DNA from: Bacillus_BD sp963765265
GTDB lineage: Bacteria; Bacillota; Bacilli; Bacillales; Cytobacillaceae
Length of the DNA stretch: 64,000 bases
NCBI GenBank assembly: GCA_963765265.1
Contig: CAVXVN010000011.1
Span: 234,726-298,725 of the forward strand
Reading direction: 5' to 3'
The notes under the pieces are model-generated. The model made no database searches and was not told the origin of the DNA. It worked only from the letters and a program-made list of their open reading frames with translations. The number at the start of each line of letters is the position of its first letter. The stretch's first letter is position 1. Below are positions 47,661 through 56,833 of this stretch, piece by piece. Made by a program: the position numbers and the translations under genes.

Positions 47661-49493
47661 ATGAATTCCCAACCGATGATTACGATCCCAAGTTCTGCAT
47701 TTGGAGCACTTACGAAGGGAACTGATCGACACATTAGGAATCCAGCGGGCAAAAGGCTTTCTCCTTCGCTATGGCTGGGATTGCGGGGTCAATGATGGTT
47801 TTCAGATGAAGGAAAGGGAATGGGAAAATCCCAAAGACCTTGTGTTGGCTGGGCCTGAAATGCATATGGCAAATGGTCACGCGCAAGTAGAACATACAAG
47901 ATGTGATGTTGATTTTGATTAAAAGAACATTACATTTTGAAGGAGATTGGATCAATTCCAATGAAGCTAATAACCATATCAAACTTTTTGGTTATAGTGA
48001 ACATCCTGTTTGTCATTCATTAGTAGGCTATGCGAGTGGCTATCTATCGACTGTTATGGGTAAACAAGTGATTGCTAGAGAAACCCAGTGTATCGCAATG
48101 GGAGATGAACGTTGTCATTGGGTTTGTAAGACAGTTGAGGAATGGGATGGAGATCCCTCAAATCGAAAAAGAACGTCATTATTATGAAGCAGACCGCATT
48201 AGTGATGAACTAGAAGAAACATACGAGAAGCTTAGAATGGAAAGAGATAGTCTAAGTAAAACCTATGATGTGCATCTAAAACTCCTAAAAGAGGTCATTT
48301 ATGAAACAGGGTTACAATCGATGACTAACGTATTATATGAAACGATGAAAATACCGATCGTAATCGAAACTCTTAATTGTGAATCTCGTGCCTTTAGCGG
48401 AATATCGTTGGAAGAGGCAAAGCGGTATGGAAATGAATTCAAGCAATGGATAATAGAACAGCAAATGATGAAAGGGAAGGAAAATAAAGAAATCAATCAT
48501 ACGTTATTTCTTGAAGTTACACCACAGCATAAGCGGCTCATTGCACCTATTTATTTTCGCCAAAATATCTATGGATATTGTTCATTTTTGACAGAAGAAC
48601 ATACGGTAAATGAAGCGGATAAAATGGTGTTAGGACAGGTTGCTTTAGCTTGTTCACTACACTTGTTGAATGAAAGAACTCGGTTTAATACTGAACAGCG
48701 TCTAAGAGGCAGTTTTCTTGCAGATATATTAAGTAAACGCATTGCGATGTCTGAAATAGTGAATCGTGCCCATTATATCGATTTTGAATTAAACTCTCCT
48801 TATTTTATGGTTGCGATTCATCGGAAGTTTGAAGAGCCCTCTATGAAAGAAGAAATAGAATTTAACGATCAATTTATGAATGAACTTTTTAAGTTCTTTC
48901 AAAGGCTACAAATACAAGGATTATTAGGGCAAAAATCAGGAAATGTGATTATCCTCATCTCAGAATCTACTTTATTAAAGAAACATTTGAAAAAGGAGAG
49001 CTTTTGTAAACAAATATGTGACTATTATTCAGATAGTTATCCACATTTTACTTTTAAAATGGGAGTTAGTTCAAGCTATTCTTCAATTGAAGACGCTTCC
49101 CAAATGCATGATGAAAGTATAGCTGCTTTAAAAGTGCCCAATCCGGATCAAAATCTTGTCTTTTTTGATTCATTAGGGCTTATCGGAATGCTGCTTCAAA
49201 CAAAGAATGTTGAGACCATTGAAAAGTTTGTCCATAAAATATTAGGTAATTTAATAGAAGAAGATAAACACAAAAGCATGGAATTAACGAAAACACTCTA
49301 CCATTATTTAGAAAACGGTTCCAATGTTCACAAAACAGCTCGAGCAATGAATTTTTCAATTAGTGGATTAAGATATCGATTGGGCCGTTTAAATGAGATT
49401 TTACAAATGGATCTTAACACACCATATAACAGACATGAAATTTATTTAGCCCTTCAATCTTTAATTGTATTGGGAGAACTAGAAATAGAATAA
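47661..49493 (+). pseudogene. Aromatic-sensing regulator: XylR_N + V4R + PucR-type HTH, three frameshifts
   Basis: Joined reading gives about 610 aa. First is an XylR_N sensor domain (TIPSSAFGALTK, ELIDTLGIQRAKGFLLRYGW). The V4R domain follows (YSEHPVCHSLVGYASGYLST, RETQCIAMGDERCHW). A helical linker comes next, and last a PucR/CdaR-type output with a GGDEF-like segment and the helix-turn-helix YLENGSNVHKTARAMNFS, LRYRLGRLNEIL. XylR_N and V4R normally sit in XylR/DmpR activators that bind phenol or toluene and work with sigma-54; here the output is a sigma-70-compatible PucR HTH. Extra bases near 47718 (G), 47919 (T) and 48169 (A) break the frame. The start is uncertain: a TTG at 47623 with a GGCGGTG site is also possible. 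Confidence 0.78.
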
Positions 49494-49576
49494 TAAAATG
49501 AGCTTGTCATACAACCACATTTTCCTCGAAAATCTATGGGAAAAATAAAAGTTTATTAAAAAGGGGATGTAACAAT

Positions 49577-49774
49577 ATGGTCATGGTTTGTAAAGGGCAT
49601 GTCGCAGAAGGATTACACTTGCTGCCCATTCCACATGTTAAAGGAATTTCAAAAGATAAAAAGATTCCCTGTTATTTTTGTGAACAACCCGCAACAGTTC
49701 AATTATTTTTATTTAATTATATTATGGAACAAGAAAGTATAAAATTATCAAAACAACCCGTTCAAAATGTGTAA
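49577..49774 (+). CDS. Small CxxH/CxxC protein, 65 aa
   Basis: AAAGGGGATG precedes the ATG. The product has CKGHVAEGLHLLP near the start and IPCYFCEQPATVQLFLFNY later: one CxxH and one CxxC, likely a single zinc site. This resembles the short CxxH/CxxC family of Bacillus. Function unknown. A terminator follows. Confidence 0.55.
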   Translation: MVMVCKGHVAEGLHLLPIPHVKGISKDKKIPCYFCEQPATVQLFLFNYIMEQESIKLSKQPVQNV

Positions 49775-49778
49775 TGAG

Positions 49779-49804
49779 AGCTAGCATACAAAGCTAGCTT
49801 TTTT
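49779..49804 (+). terminator. Terminator
   Basis: GCTAGC-ATACAAA-GCTAGC followed by T6. Confidence 0.85.
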
Positions 49805-49961
49805 GTGGCTATTTTTTGCTATTCTCTTTTCAAGGAGTACTGACCATCAAATTCCACTTGGCCGGCTTGGAGAGCAATTTGGAGTCTTTTGACAATTAAA
49901 TCTTGCAAAAAACGAAAAAATCGAACAAAAACTAGGAGCTGTTCCATAGATTACATATGAG

Positions 49962-50561
49962 TCAGCTCCTTTTCTTCATTCTATCTAAAATTTTATTTAT
50001 TTTAGTCTCCCTTTTTTTATACAGTAAATAGAAAATAAACAGGATAACAACAAAAAGAATCAATCCGATTTGCCATTCTATCGGTAAGTTCAAAATATGA
50101 GAGACCGAATAAGCTTCAACAAATAATGCAGGAATTTTACCAATTGTACTTGCCACACTAAAAGAAAAAAGTTTCATTTTACTAAATGCAGCTGTGAGTG
50201 TAACTATTCCGGAAGGAACAAAGGGTATGATTCTGAGTAGAACCACAATAAAGAAAGCAGCGATTCCATCTGTATTTTTTAACATATGTAAAAACCTATT
50301 TTCATGTGTTTGAGTTTTAAGCCGGGATAATAACTTATACACACCTTTGCGATAAAGAATAAAGCTAACAATGGCCCCTGCAGCTTCACCCAAAATCAAG
50401 ATAAGTAGAGCCATTTTAAAGCCCAACACGCCAACGGTACCTACCGTAATGAAGGCACTTGGTAGCACTCCCGTAATGGCAACAAACACATTAAGGAGAA
50501 TACTGATGATCGCTGCCATTCCTAGATTAGCGGGTAACCACTCAAATATACGAAATTCCAT
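49962..50561 (-). CDS. TVP38/TMEM64 (VTT domain) membrane protein
   Basis: A 199-aa protein with about five helices and the VTT (DedA-like) signature. VGVLGFKMALLILILGEAAG is followed by FILYRKGVYKLLSR, RIIPFVPSGIVTLTAAFSKM and STIGKIPALFVEAY. Relatives act in lipid or proton-coupled transport. It starts 2 bases beyond the end of the gene upstream on the same strand, so the two are likely co-transcribed. Confidence 0.75.
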   Translation of the reverse strand: MEFRIFEWLPANLGMAAIISILLNVFVAITGVLPSAFITVGTVGVLGFKMALLILILGEAAGAIVSFILYRKGVYKLLSRLKTQTHENRFLHMLKNTDGIAAFFIVVLLRIIPFVPSGIVTLTAAFSKMKLFSFSVASTIGKIPALFVEAYSVSHILNLPIEWQIGLILFVVILFIFYLLYKKRETKINKILDRMKKRS

Positions 50562-50563
50562 GA

Positions 50564-51358
50564 TTACCTTTTCGAGATCTTAGAAGGATTATTAATTTTA
50601 TATGGGACAGGAACTTCTACGACAAATTCATCTTCTACTTCTTTCCCTTTTGGCAATTTTTTTGCAACAATTTTCCCATCAAATTCTATTATCTCACCAG
50701 GAACAAGTTCAAACTTTTTCAAGGTTTTAGAGTGGGAGCACCACGCTAATCCAACTTCGATTGGATTTTCTTGCTGAATAATAACATTGTCAAATACGAT
50801 CACTTCATCATTTTCTTCATTAAAATGATTCCAAGTTAAAGCTAATTGTTTCACAAGGGCTGTAAAATGAACTTTTTCTTCCGGTAACTGAAGCTTAACT
50901 GGCTTTTCTTTTTTTGTTTTCTTTTCTGCTTCAGGCTTTTTCTGAACAGTTGCTGCCTTCATTTCTTTTTCCGGAAGATCCTTTTTTACTTCCTGTATAG
51001 ATGTTGATGAAGATTGTTTTTCTGTTTCTGAAATATTTGCTTTTACGAAATTGGGAGATTGCATTTCCTTGAGATAGGCTGGATGGATACAACTTAAATT
51101 TCCATCTTGAAATTCTATAATAACGGTATTAAATTCACCGGTTACCCCGTAAATCTCGTAGCCTTTGATCGTTACTTGACGTTGGTGTGTTCTTTCCTTA
51201 TACCAAAATTGTGTTTTCACTTCTTTTGTTGTTGATAAACCCCATTCTCTAACTTTCTCTGCATAGTGTGCATCGTCCGTGAATGATTGATATTCCCCTT
51301 TGGGAGGGAAATAGGATATGCCATTTGTTTCTTCAATATGAGGCAAATGAATGGCCAT
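50564..51358 (-). CDS. Unknown protein, 264 aa
   Basis: Not recognised. The first 110 residues include FWYKERTHQRQVTIKGYEIY and a strand-rich segment (NTVIIEFQDGNLSCIHPAYL). A Lys/Glu-rich linker follows (EKKTKKEKPVKLQLPEEK), then a second strand-rich domain with EVGLAWCSHSKTLKKFELVP and GEIIEFDGKIVAKKLPKG. It looks like two small beta domains joined by a disordered linker. The ATG giving MAIHLPHIEE follows AAAGGA; the longer upstream frame lacks a site. Probable operon with the VTT membrane protein. Confidence 0.55.
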   Translation of the reverse strand: MAIHLPHIEETNGISYFPPKGEYQSFTDDAHYAEKVREWGLSTTKEVKTQFWYKERTHQRQVTIKGYEIYGVTGEFNTVIIEFQDGNLSCIHPAYLKEMQSPNFVKANISETEKQSSSTSIQEVKKDLPEKEMKAATVQKKPEAEKKTKKEKPVKLQLPEEKVHFTALVKQLALTWNHFNEENDEVIVFDNVIIQQENPIEVGLAWCSHSKTLKKFELVPGEIIEFDGKIVAKKLPKGKEVEDEFVVEVPVPYKINNPSKISKR

Positions 51359-51594
51359 TTTTTCCACATCCTTTCTTGGATTATTGTACACTATTATTCC
51401 TTTTATATAAAAATGAAAGGAATTCGATGTACCTTTCGCCACTATCCATTCTTTAAAGTTATTTTGTTCAAGGTGTTTAACTAAAGAATAAAGAATAGAT
51501 ATTTAGTATAATAAGATCAGGTAGTATGGAATAAAAATTTACTTAGAGAATGCAATTTTTATACAAATATTTTATTAGAAAAAGGAGTCTTTCC

Positions 51595-53382
51595 ATGACA
51601 ACTTATACGACAAGAACAGAAGTTCCAGAACAAGAAAAATGGGATTTAACAGATATTTATTCTGATTTGAGTAAGTGGGAGGATGATTATCAGCAAATCG
51701 AAAAAATGTCTGAAAAACTTAGATCGTATGATGGAAACATCCATAACGGAGCCTTATTATTTCAATATCTAAACCAAAGGGAAGAGTTATCTTTTTTGTT
51801 TAATAAAATATATGCTTTTGCCATGTTGAAAGTAGATGAAGATACAAGAGAAACAGAACCTCAAGCCTATATAGATCGAGCCAAGCAACTAAGCGTAAAA
51901 ATTAGTTCTGCTACTTCCTTCTTTTTGCCGTTTTTACTTAGCTTAGAAGAGGATGAATTAAAAAGATACATTGCAGAAGAAAAAAAGTTGGATTACTTTA
52001 AAGAAGATTTATTCGATTCATTTCGTTACAAAGCACATGTATTAAGTAAAGAACAAGAGGTAGTATTATCACAGCTCGGAGAAGCATTATCTGTTCCAAG
52101 TCATATATACGGAATGATTAATAATGCGGATATTAAATTTGGATATGTGACGAATGACAATGGAGAAAAGGTTCCACTAACAAGAGGTATGTATACAAAA
52201 TTAATTGAGGATGAAGACCGTACGAAACGTAGGGAAGCTTATAAAGCTTATTATGAGCCTTACTTGCAATTAAAGAATTCAATTGCATCAACGTTAGCAG
52301 GAGCAATCAAAAATAATGTCACTCTAGCAAAAATTCGTCATTATCCATCAGCATTAGAAAAATCTTTATTTAGCGATCAAGTTCCAAGAGAAGTCTATAA
52401 TAACCTCATTACTACAACAAAAAAGTATATTGCGCCACTCCATAGATATACTCAGATTCGAAAAGAAAAATTGGGGTTAAATGAACTACATCAATATGAT
52501 ATGAGCGTAACACTTGTCAGTGGTGTAAAGCCTGTGATTTCCTTTGATAAAGCTTTTGAAATCATGTTGGATGCATTAGCACCACTTGGAAAAGAATATA
52601 TAAGCATATTAGAAGAGTTTAAAGATGCTCGTTATATAGATGTAAGAGAAACACCCGGGAAACGTTCTGGTGCCTACAATTTAGGCGTGTATGGTGTGCA
52701 TCCGTATATTCTATTAAATCATCAGGATGACTTGGATAGTCTATTTACATTGGTTCATGAATGTGGACACGGGGTTCACAGCAAGCTAAGCTCGCAATTC
52801 CAACCACAAATTACCGCTCGTTATAGCATTTTTGTTGCTGAAGTAGCTTCTACAGTTAATGAAGTACTATTAATTAACTATTTGTTAAACAAAGAGAAAG
52901 ATCTTGAAATGAGAAAGCATTTACTCAATCATTTTATTGATCAATTTAAAGGAACTTTCTTTACACAAGTCATGTTTGCCGAGTTTGAAAAGGAGACCCA
53001 TGAGATGGCTGAAAAAGGTCATCCACTCAATGTGGAAGTATTTAATCAAATCTACGAGAGATTATTTAGAGAGTATAACGGAGATGAATTGGTGCTTGAT
53101 GAAGAAGTAAAATATGGGTGGTCAAGAATCCCTCACTTTTATCGTCCATTTTATGTGTATAAATATGCTACTGGTTACGCATCCGCCATTCATCTAGCAA
53201 CCCAAATTCTTTCAGGTGATCAAGAAACACTTAAATCCTATATACAATTTTTACAAAGTGGTAGTTCTGATTATCCACTAGAATTATTAAAAAAGACTGG
53301 AGTAGATTTAACTACTCCATACCCAATTATCAATTCTTTAAATCGATTTGAGGAACTAGTAGTGGAATTTTCCAAACTATAA
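51595..53382 (+). CDS. pepF: Oligoendopeptidase F
   Basis: The 595-aa M3-family metallopeptidase starts TTYTTRTEVPEQEKWDLTDI. It has the zinc motif HECGHG (His about 388 and 392), the downstream Glu (FVAEVASTVNEVL) and the late conserved Tyr/His region (GWSRIPHFYRPFYVYKYATG). It degrades peptides of roughly 7-17 residues in the cytoplasm. I start at the ATG after AAAGGAG; an earlier in-frame ATG has no such site. Terminator follows. Confidence 0.92.
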   Translation: MTTYTTRTEVPEQEKWDLTDIYSDLSKWEDDYQQIEKMSEKLRSYDGNIHNGALLFQYLNQREELSFLFNKIYAFAMLKVDEDTRETEPQAYIDRAKQLSVKISSATSFFLPFLLSLEEDELKRYIAEEKKLDYFKEDLFDSFRYKAHVLSKEQEVVLSQLGEALSVPSHIYGMINNADIKFGYVTNDNGEKVPLTRGMYTKLIEDEDRTKRREAYKAYYEPYLQLKNSIASTLAGAIKNNVTLAKIRHYPSALEKSLFSDQVPREVYNNLITTTKKYIAPLHRYTQIRKEKLGLNELHQYDMSVTLVSGVKPVISFDKAFEIMLDALAPLGKEYISILEEFKDARYIDVRETPGKRSGAYNLGVYGVHPYILLNHQDDLDSLFTLVHECGHGVHSKLSSQFQPQITARYSIFVAEVASTVNEVLLINYLLNKEKDLEMRKHLLNHFIDQFKGTFFTQVMFAEFEKETHEMAEKGHPLNVEVFNQIYERLFREYNGDELVLDEEVKYGWSRIPHFYRPFYVYKYATGYASAIHLATQILSGDQETLKSYIQFLQSGSSDYPLELLKKTGVDLTTPYPIINSLNRFEELVVEFSKL

Positions 53383-53410
53383 AATGCTCATTTAATCGCT
53401 CGTTTTTATT

Positions 53411-53450
53411 AAACAAAACGCCTCTGTTAAAAGAGACGTTTTGTTTGTTT
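53411..53450 (+). terminator. Terminator after pepF
   Basis: CAAAACGCCTCT and AGAGACGTTTTGT stem with T-rich tail. Confidence 0.8.
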
Positions 53451-53901
53451 AACAACACGACAGTGTTATAAAATATTTTTTGGAATAATAGTTAAAATAA
53501 AAGATAATTTATATTAGCAATTATACGAACTTAGAACTATAATAGAATTATGAATTGAGAAAATATTTTAATTATATATTTATTTAAAATACTTTCTTGA
53601 TAAAATTTGTGATAATAAACTATCACAATGATTTAATCAAATACTTTACGCACTTTGGAAAATTTTTGTTTGAAATTTGTATGCGATTACATAAGGGGGT
53701 AAGGGGCGAGAAAAGAAAAACAAGGGGATCAAGTAAACAACCTCAAATGGATAGGTACGCTGAATCATGTATCTGTTTTGTAAGCGTCTCCAGATTTTGT
53801 AATAGTAGTATAACTATTTTACGCAAAAATTGCACCAAAGGAGACATCTGGAAGTTATTGTATCATTAAATAAAACGAAATTATTACTAGGAGGGACATA
53901 A
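53451..53901. other. Upstream region of the Rieske dioxygenase genes
   Basis: About 450 bases without a convincing gene. A partly symmetric segment (TTTTGTAATAGT ... ACTATTTTACGCAAAA, 53794-53829) could be an operator. A GGAGG lies ahead of the dioxygenase start. Nothing else recognised. Confidence 0.35.
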
Positions 53902-55203
53902 ATGGGAAAATATATTAGAGAAGACCAAGAGAAATTATCATTTAAAGTAAATCGCCAAGCTTTTGTTGATCCAGCGATTTTAGAAACAGAAAGAGACGCT
54001 ATTTTTAGTAAATGCTGGTTATATATCGGTCATGAATCAGAATTAAAAAATAAAGGTGATTTCCACAGAAGAAAAGTTGGTGGACGTAACTTATTATTAA
54101 CTCGCAGCCAAGATGGAGAGATTAGAGCTTTCTATAACAGCTGTCCGCACCGTGGAGCGCTAGTTACTCGTGAAAATTGTGGAAATACAAAAGTATTCCG
54201 TTGTTTCTACCATGCATGGAGCTTTAACAACAAAGGTGAATTAGTTGGAATGCCTGATAAATCTGGTTTCCCAAATGATCACAACTGTGATGGCGATAAA
54301 AACCTTACAACAGTAGAACGTCTTGAAAGCTATCGTGGTTTTATCTTCGTTAACTTCGATAAAAATGCTGTTTCTTTAGAGGATTACTTAGGAAATGCAA
54401 AGGAATATCTTGATTTAGTTGCAGACCAAGCTTACGCAGCAGAAGATCCAGAATTAGGAATGGAAGTTCTAATGGATCCACAAGAATACAGTGTACGTGC
54501 AAACTGGAAACTTCTAGGTGAAAACAGTGTTGACCTTTATCATGGAGTACCAACACATAAAACTTATTTTGATATTGTTGCTACTCGCGGTGGAACAATG
54601 GAAAAAGATAGTCTTGTTGGTGAAGGTAAAGATTTAGGTAATGGACATGCTGTTATGGAATATTACTCTGCTTGGCCAAGACCAGTAGGTAAATGGATCG
54701 AAGGTTACGGAGAAGAAGCTAAAGAAGAAATCGATAAAAATATTGAAAGATTAGAAGAAAGATTTGGTAAGGACAGAGCACACCGAATTGCTAAAAAGAA
54801 CCGTAACATTTGGATCTTCCCGAACTTAATTATTAACGACATTATGGCAATTACAATCAGAACATTCTATCCAATCGAACCAGGATATATCGAAGTTACT
54901 GGTTATGCTTTAGCAGCAGCAGCAGAGACTGATAGCTTTAGAGAAGTACGAAATGATAGCTTCTTAGAATTCTTAGGACCAGCTGGTTTTGCAACTCCAG
55001 ATGACAACGAAGCTCTTGAACTTTGTCAAGAAGGTTTCTTAAATGCAAAAGAAGTAGGTTGGAACGATATTTCTAGAGGTATGAACCGTGAAGTACCTCA
55101 AGCGACTGATGAAGCACAAATGCGTGCATTCTGGCGTCAATGGAATAAACTTATTACAAATGAAGAAGCTAAAAAGGCAGAAGCTGGGAGGGTTAACGCA
55201 TGA
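53902..55203 (+). CDS. Rieske aromatic ring-hydroxylating dioxygenase, alpha subunit
   Basis: An intact 433-aa protein. The Rieske cluster motif is Cys81-x-His83 (SCPHRG) and Cys101-x2-His104 (CFYHAW). The catalytic mononuclear iron site is NSVDLYHGVPTH (Asp211 bridge, His214, His219), with the third ligand probably Asp in GFATPDDNE. The overall layout is that of benzoate/naphthalene-type alpha subunits, which add both oxygen atoms to an arene to form a cis-diol. The exact substrate is not readable. The stop overlaps the start of the beta gene (ATGA), so they are translationally coupled. No ferredoxin or reductase follows. Confidence 0.88.
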   Translation: MGKYIREDQEKLSFKVNRQAFVDPAILETERDAIFSKCWLYIGHESELKNKGDFHRRKVGGRNLLLTRSQDGEIRAFYNSCPHRGALVTRENCGNTKVFRCFYHAWSFNNKGELVGMPDKSGFPNDHNCDGDKNLTTVERLESYRGFIFVNFDKNAVSLEDYLGNAKEYLDLVADQAYAAEDPELGMEVLMDPQEYSVRANWKLLGENSVDLYHGVPTHKTYFDIVATRGGTMEKDSLVGEGKDLGNGHAVMEYYSAWPRPVGKWIEGYGEEAKEEIDKNIERLEERFGKDRAHRIAKKNRNIWIFPNLIINDIMAITIRTFYPIEPGYIEVTGYALAAAAETDSFREVRNDSFLEFLGPAGFATPDDNEALELCQEGFLNAKEVGWNDISRGMNREVPQATDEAQMRAFWRQWNKLITNEEAKKAEAGRVNA

Positions 55204-55680
55204 ATATAACACGTCAGGAAATTGAAGAATTTTTATATCAAGAAGCAGAATTCCTTGATACATGGCAAATGAAAGCATGGGCAGATCTATTTTCAACAGA
55301 TGGAACTTATGAAATTCCTCCAATCGGAAGTCCTGATGCGGATTTCAAAAAGTCTTTATTCTTAGTTCATGATGATCGTGCACGTTTAGAGCAAAGAGCA
55401 CTACGTTTGTTGAAAAAAGAAGCGCATGTTGAATATCCACATTCACAGACTCTTCATAACGTTAGTAATGTAAGAATTGTGAGTAATGAAGAGGATGTCT
55501 GTAGCTGTAAGATGTAATTTCACAGCTTATCGTGCAAAACGTGATTTCCTTGATACGTATGTAGGTGTTAACGAATACGTATTAGTGAAAGAAGACGGCG
55601 AATTAAAAATTAAATCTAAGAAAGTAATTCTTAAATTGGAAGCTTTACGTCCACAAGGAAAAGTAAGTATCCTTTTATAA
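55200..55680 (+). pseudogene. Ring-hydroxylating dioxygenase beta subunit, one frameshift
   Basis: The joined product is about 159 aa. It starts MNITRQEIEEFLYQEAEFLD, TWQMKAWADLFSTDGTYEIP, with DDRARLEQRALRLLKK and PHSQTLHNVSNVRIVS. Then, in a shifted frame, it continues VAVRCNFTAYRAKRDFLDTY and ILKLEALRPQGKVSILL. This is the cystatin/NTF2-like beta subunit. One extra base near 55490 interrupts it. It starts inside the alpha stop codon and is followed by a terminator, so the operon holds only these two genes. Confidence 0.82.
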
Positions 55681-55712
55681 AAGAAATGAATTTAGTGTAT
55701 CAAATGTAAAAT

Positions 55713-55752
55713 AAAAAACGCTTGGGGTTTATATACCTCAAAGCGTTTTTTC
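55713..55752 (+). terminator. Terminator after the dioxygenase operon
   Basis: AAAAAACGCTTGGGGT and ACCTCAAAGCGTTTTTT pair. Confidence 0.85.
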
Positions 55753-56021
55753 AATTCTATTGAAAATAACCCTTATAAAAGGAAAAAAAGAGTGATCCAT
55801 TCCCTGTTGTTAAATTTTTTTTGATAGGACTTTTAACAAATTAATCAATTAGGTATAATGTATTCTGTGAATACGTCATTATCTTCAATTATTTATATTA
55901 CTTTTCAACGATTTATAATCAATTCTAACCTTAAACATTCGGTTGAAAAAGCTTTGAAGAGATAGTGAATTTTGTATGACAATTTTTACGTAGATTTAAA
56001 TTTGAAAGTGAGTGGGACTAG

Positions 56022-56741
56022 ATGGGCCGTAAATGGAACAATATTAAAGAAAAAAAGGCATCTAAAGATGCAAATACAAGTCGAATCTATGCGAAGTTTG
56101 GTGTAGAAATTTATGTTGCAGCAAAGAAAGGCGAACCAGATCCAGATTCAAACCAAGCATTAAAGTTCGTACTCGAACGTGCCAAAACTTATAATGTACC
56201 TAAACATATTATTGATCGTGCCATTGAAAAAGCAAAAGGTGGATCAGAAGAAACTTACTCTGAATTACGATATGAAGGTTTCGGACCAAACGGATCAATG
56301 GTTATCGTTGATGCATTAACAAATAATGTGAATCGTACAGCATCAGATGTTCGTGCTGCATTTGGTAAAAATGGCGGTAATATGGGAGTAACAGGTTCTG
56401 TTGCTTATATGTTTGATGCAACCGCTGTATTTGGTCTAGAAGGAAAAACTGCGGACGAAGTACTTGAAATTCTAATGGAAGCTGATGTTGATGTACGAGA
56501 CATTTTAGAAGAAGAGAATTCTGTTATCATTTATGCTGAACCTGATCAATATCATGCAGTGCAAGAAGCATTCAAAAATGCTGGAATCACTGAATTTACA
56601 GTTGCAGAACTAACAATGCTTGCACAAAATGACATTTCCCTTCCAGAAGAAGCACAAGCTCAGTTTGAAAAAATGATTGATGCTTTAGAGGATTTAGAAG
56701 ATGTTCAACAAGTATACCATAACGTCGATTTAGGCGAATAA
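56022..56741 (+). CDS. yeeI: YebC/PmpR-family protein, YeeI type
   Basis: The 239-aa product matches B. subtilis YeeI closely (GRKWNNIKEKKASKDANTSR, ELRYEGFGPNGSMVIVD, NHxx-rich tail ending QQVYHNVDLGE). The family includes TACO1 and YebC, which help ribosomes through difficult proline stretches, and others that bind DNA. The YeeI branch lacks the AGHSKWANI start of YebC. A lone gene with its own terminator. Confidence 0.88.
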   Translation: MGRKWNNIKEKKASKDANTSRIYAKFGVEIYVAAKKGEPDPDSNQALKFVLERAKTYNVPKHIIDRAIEKAKGGSEETYSELRYEGFGPNGSMVIVDALTNNVNRTASDVRAAFGKNGGNMGVTGSVAYMFDATAVFGLEGKTADEVLEILMEADVDVRDILEEENSVIIYAEPDQYHAVQEAFKNAGITEFTVAELTMLAQNDISLPEEAQAQFEKMIDALEDLEDVQQVYHNVDLGE

Positions 56742-56744
56742 GAT

Positions 56745-56785
56745 AAAAAGCGCAGACCTTAAAACCCAAGAGTCTGCGCTTTTTA
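56745..56785. terminator. Terminator after yeeI
   Basis: AAAAAGCGCAGACCTT and AGAGTCTGCGCTTTTT stem. Confidence 0.88.
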
Positions 56786-56833
56786 TTAGGTTACAATTCT
56801 TTTTCGCTTTTCTTTATTTAGATTGAATGGAAG

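Noticed and set aside
53597..53869. 90-codon open frame upstream of the Rieske genes
   Set aside because: No start signal, odd composition and no recognisable family; treated as intergenic.
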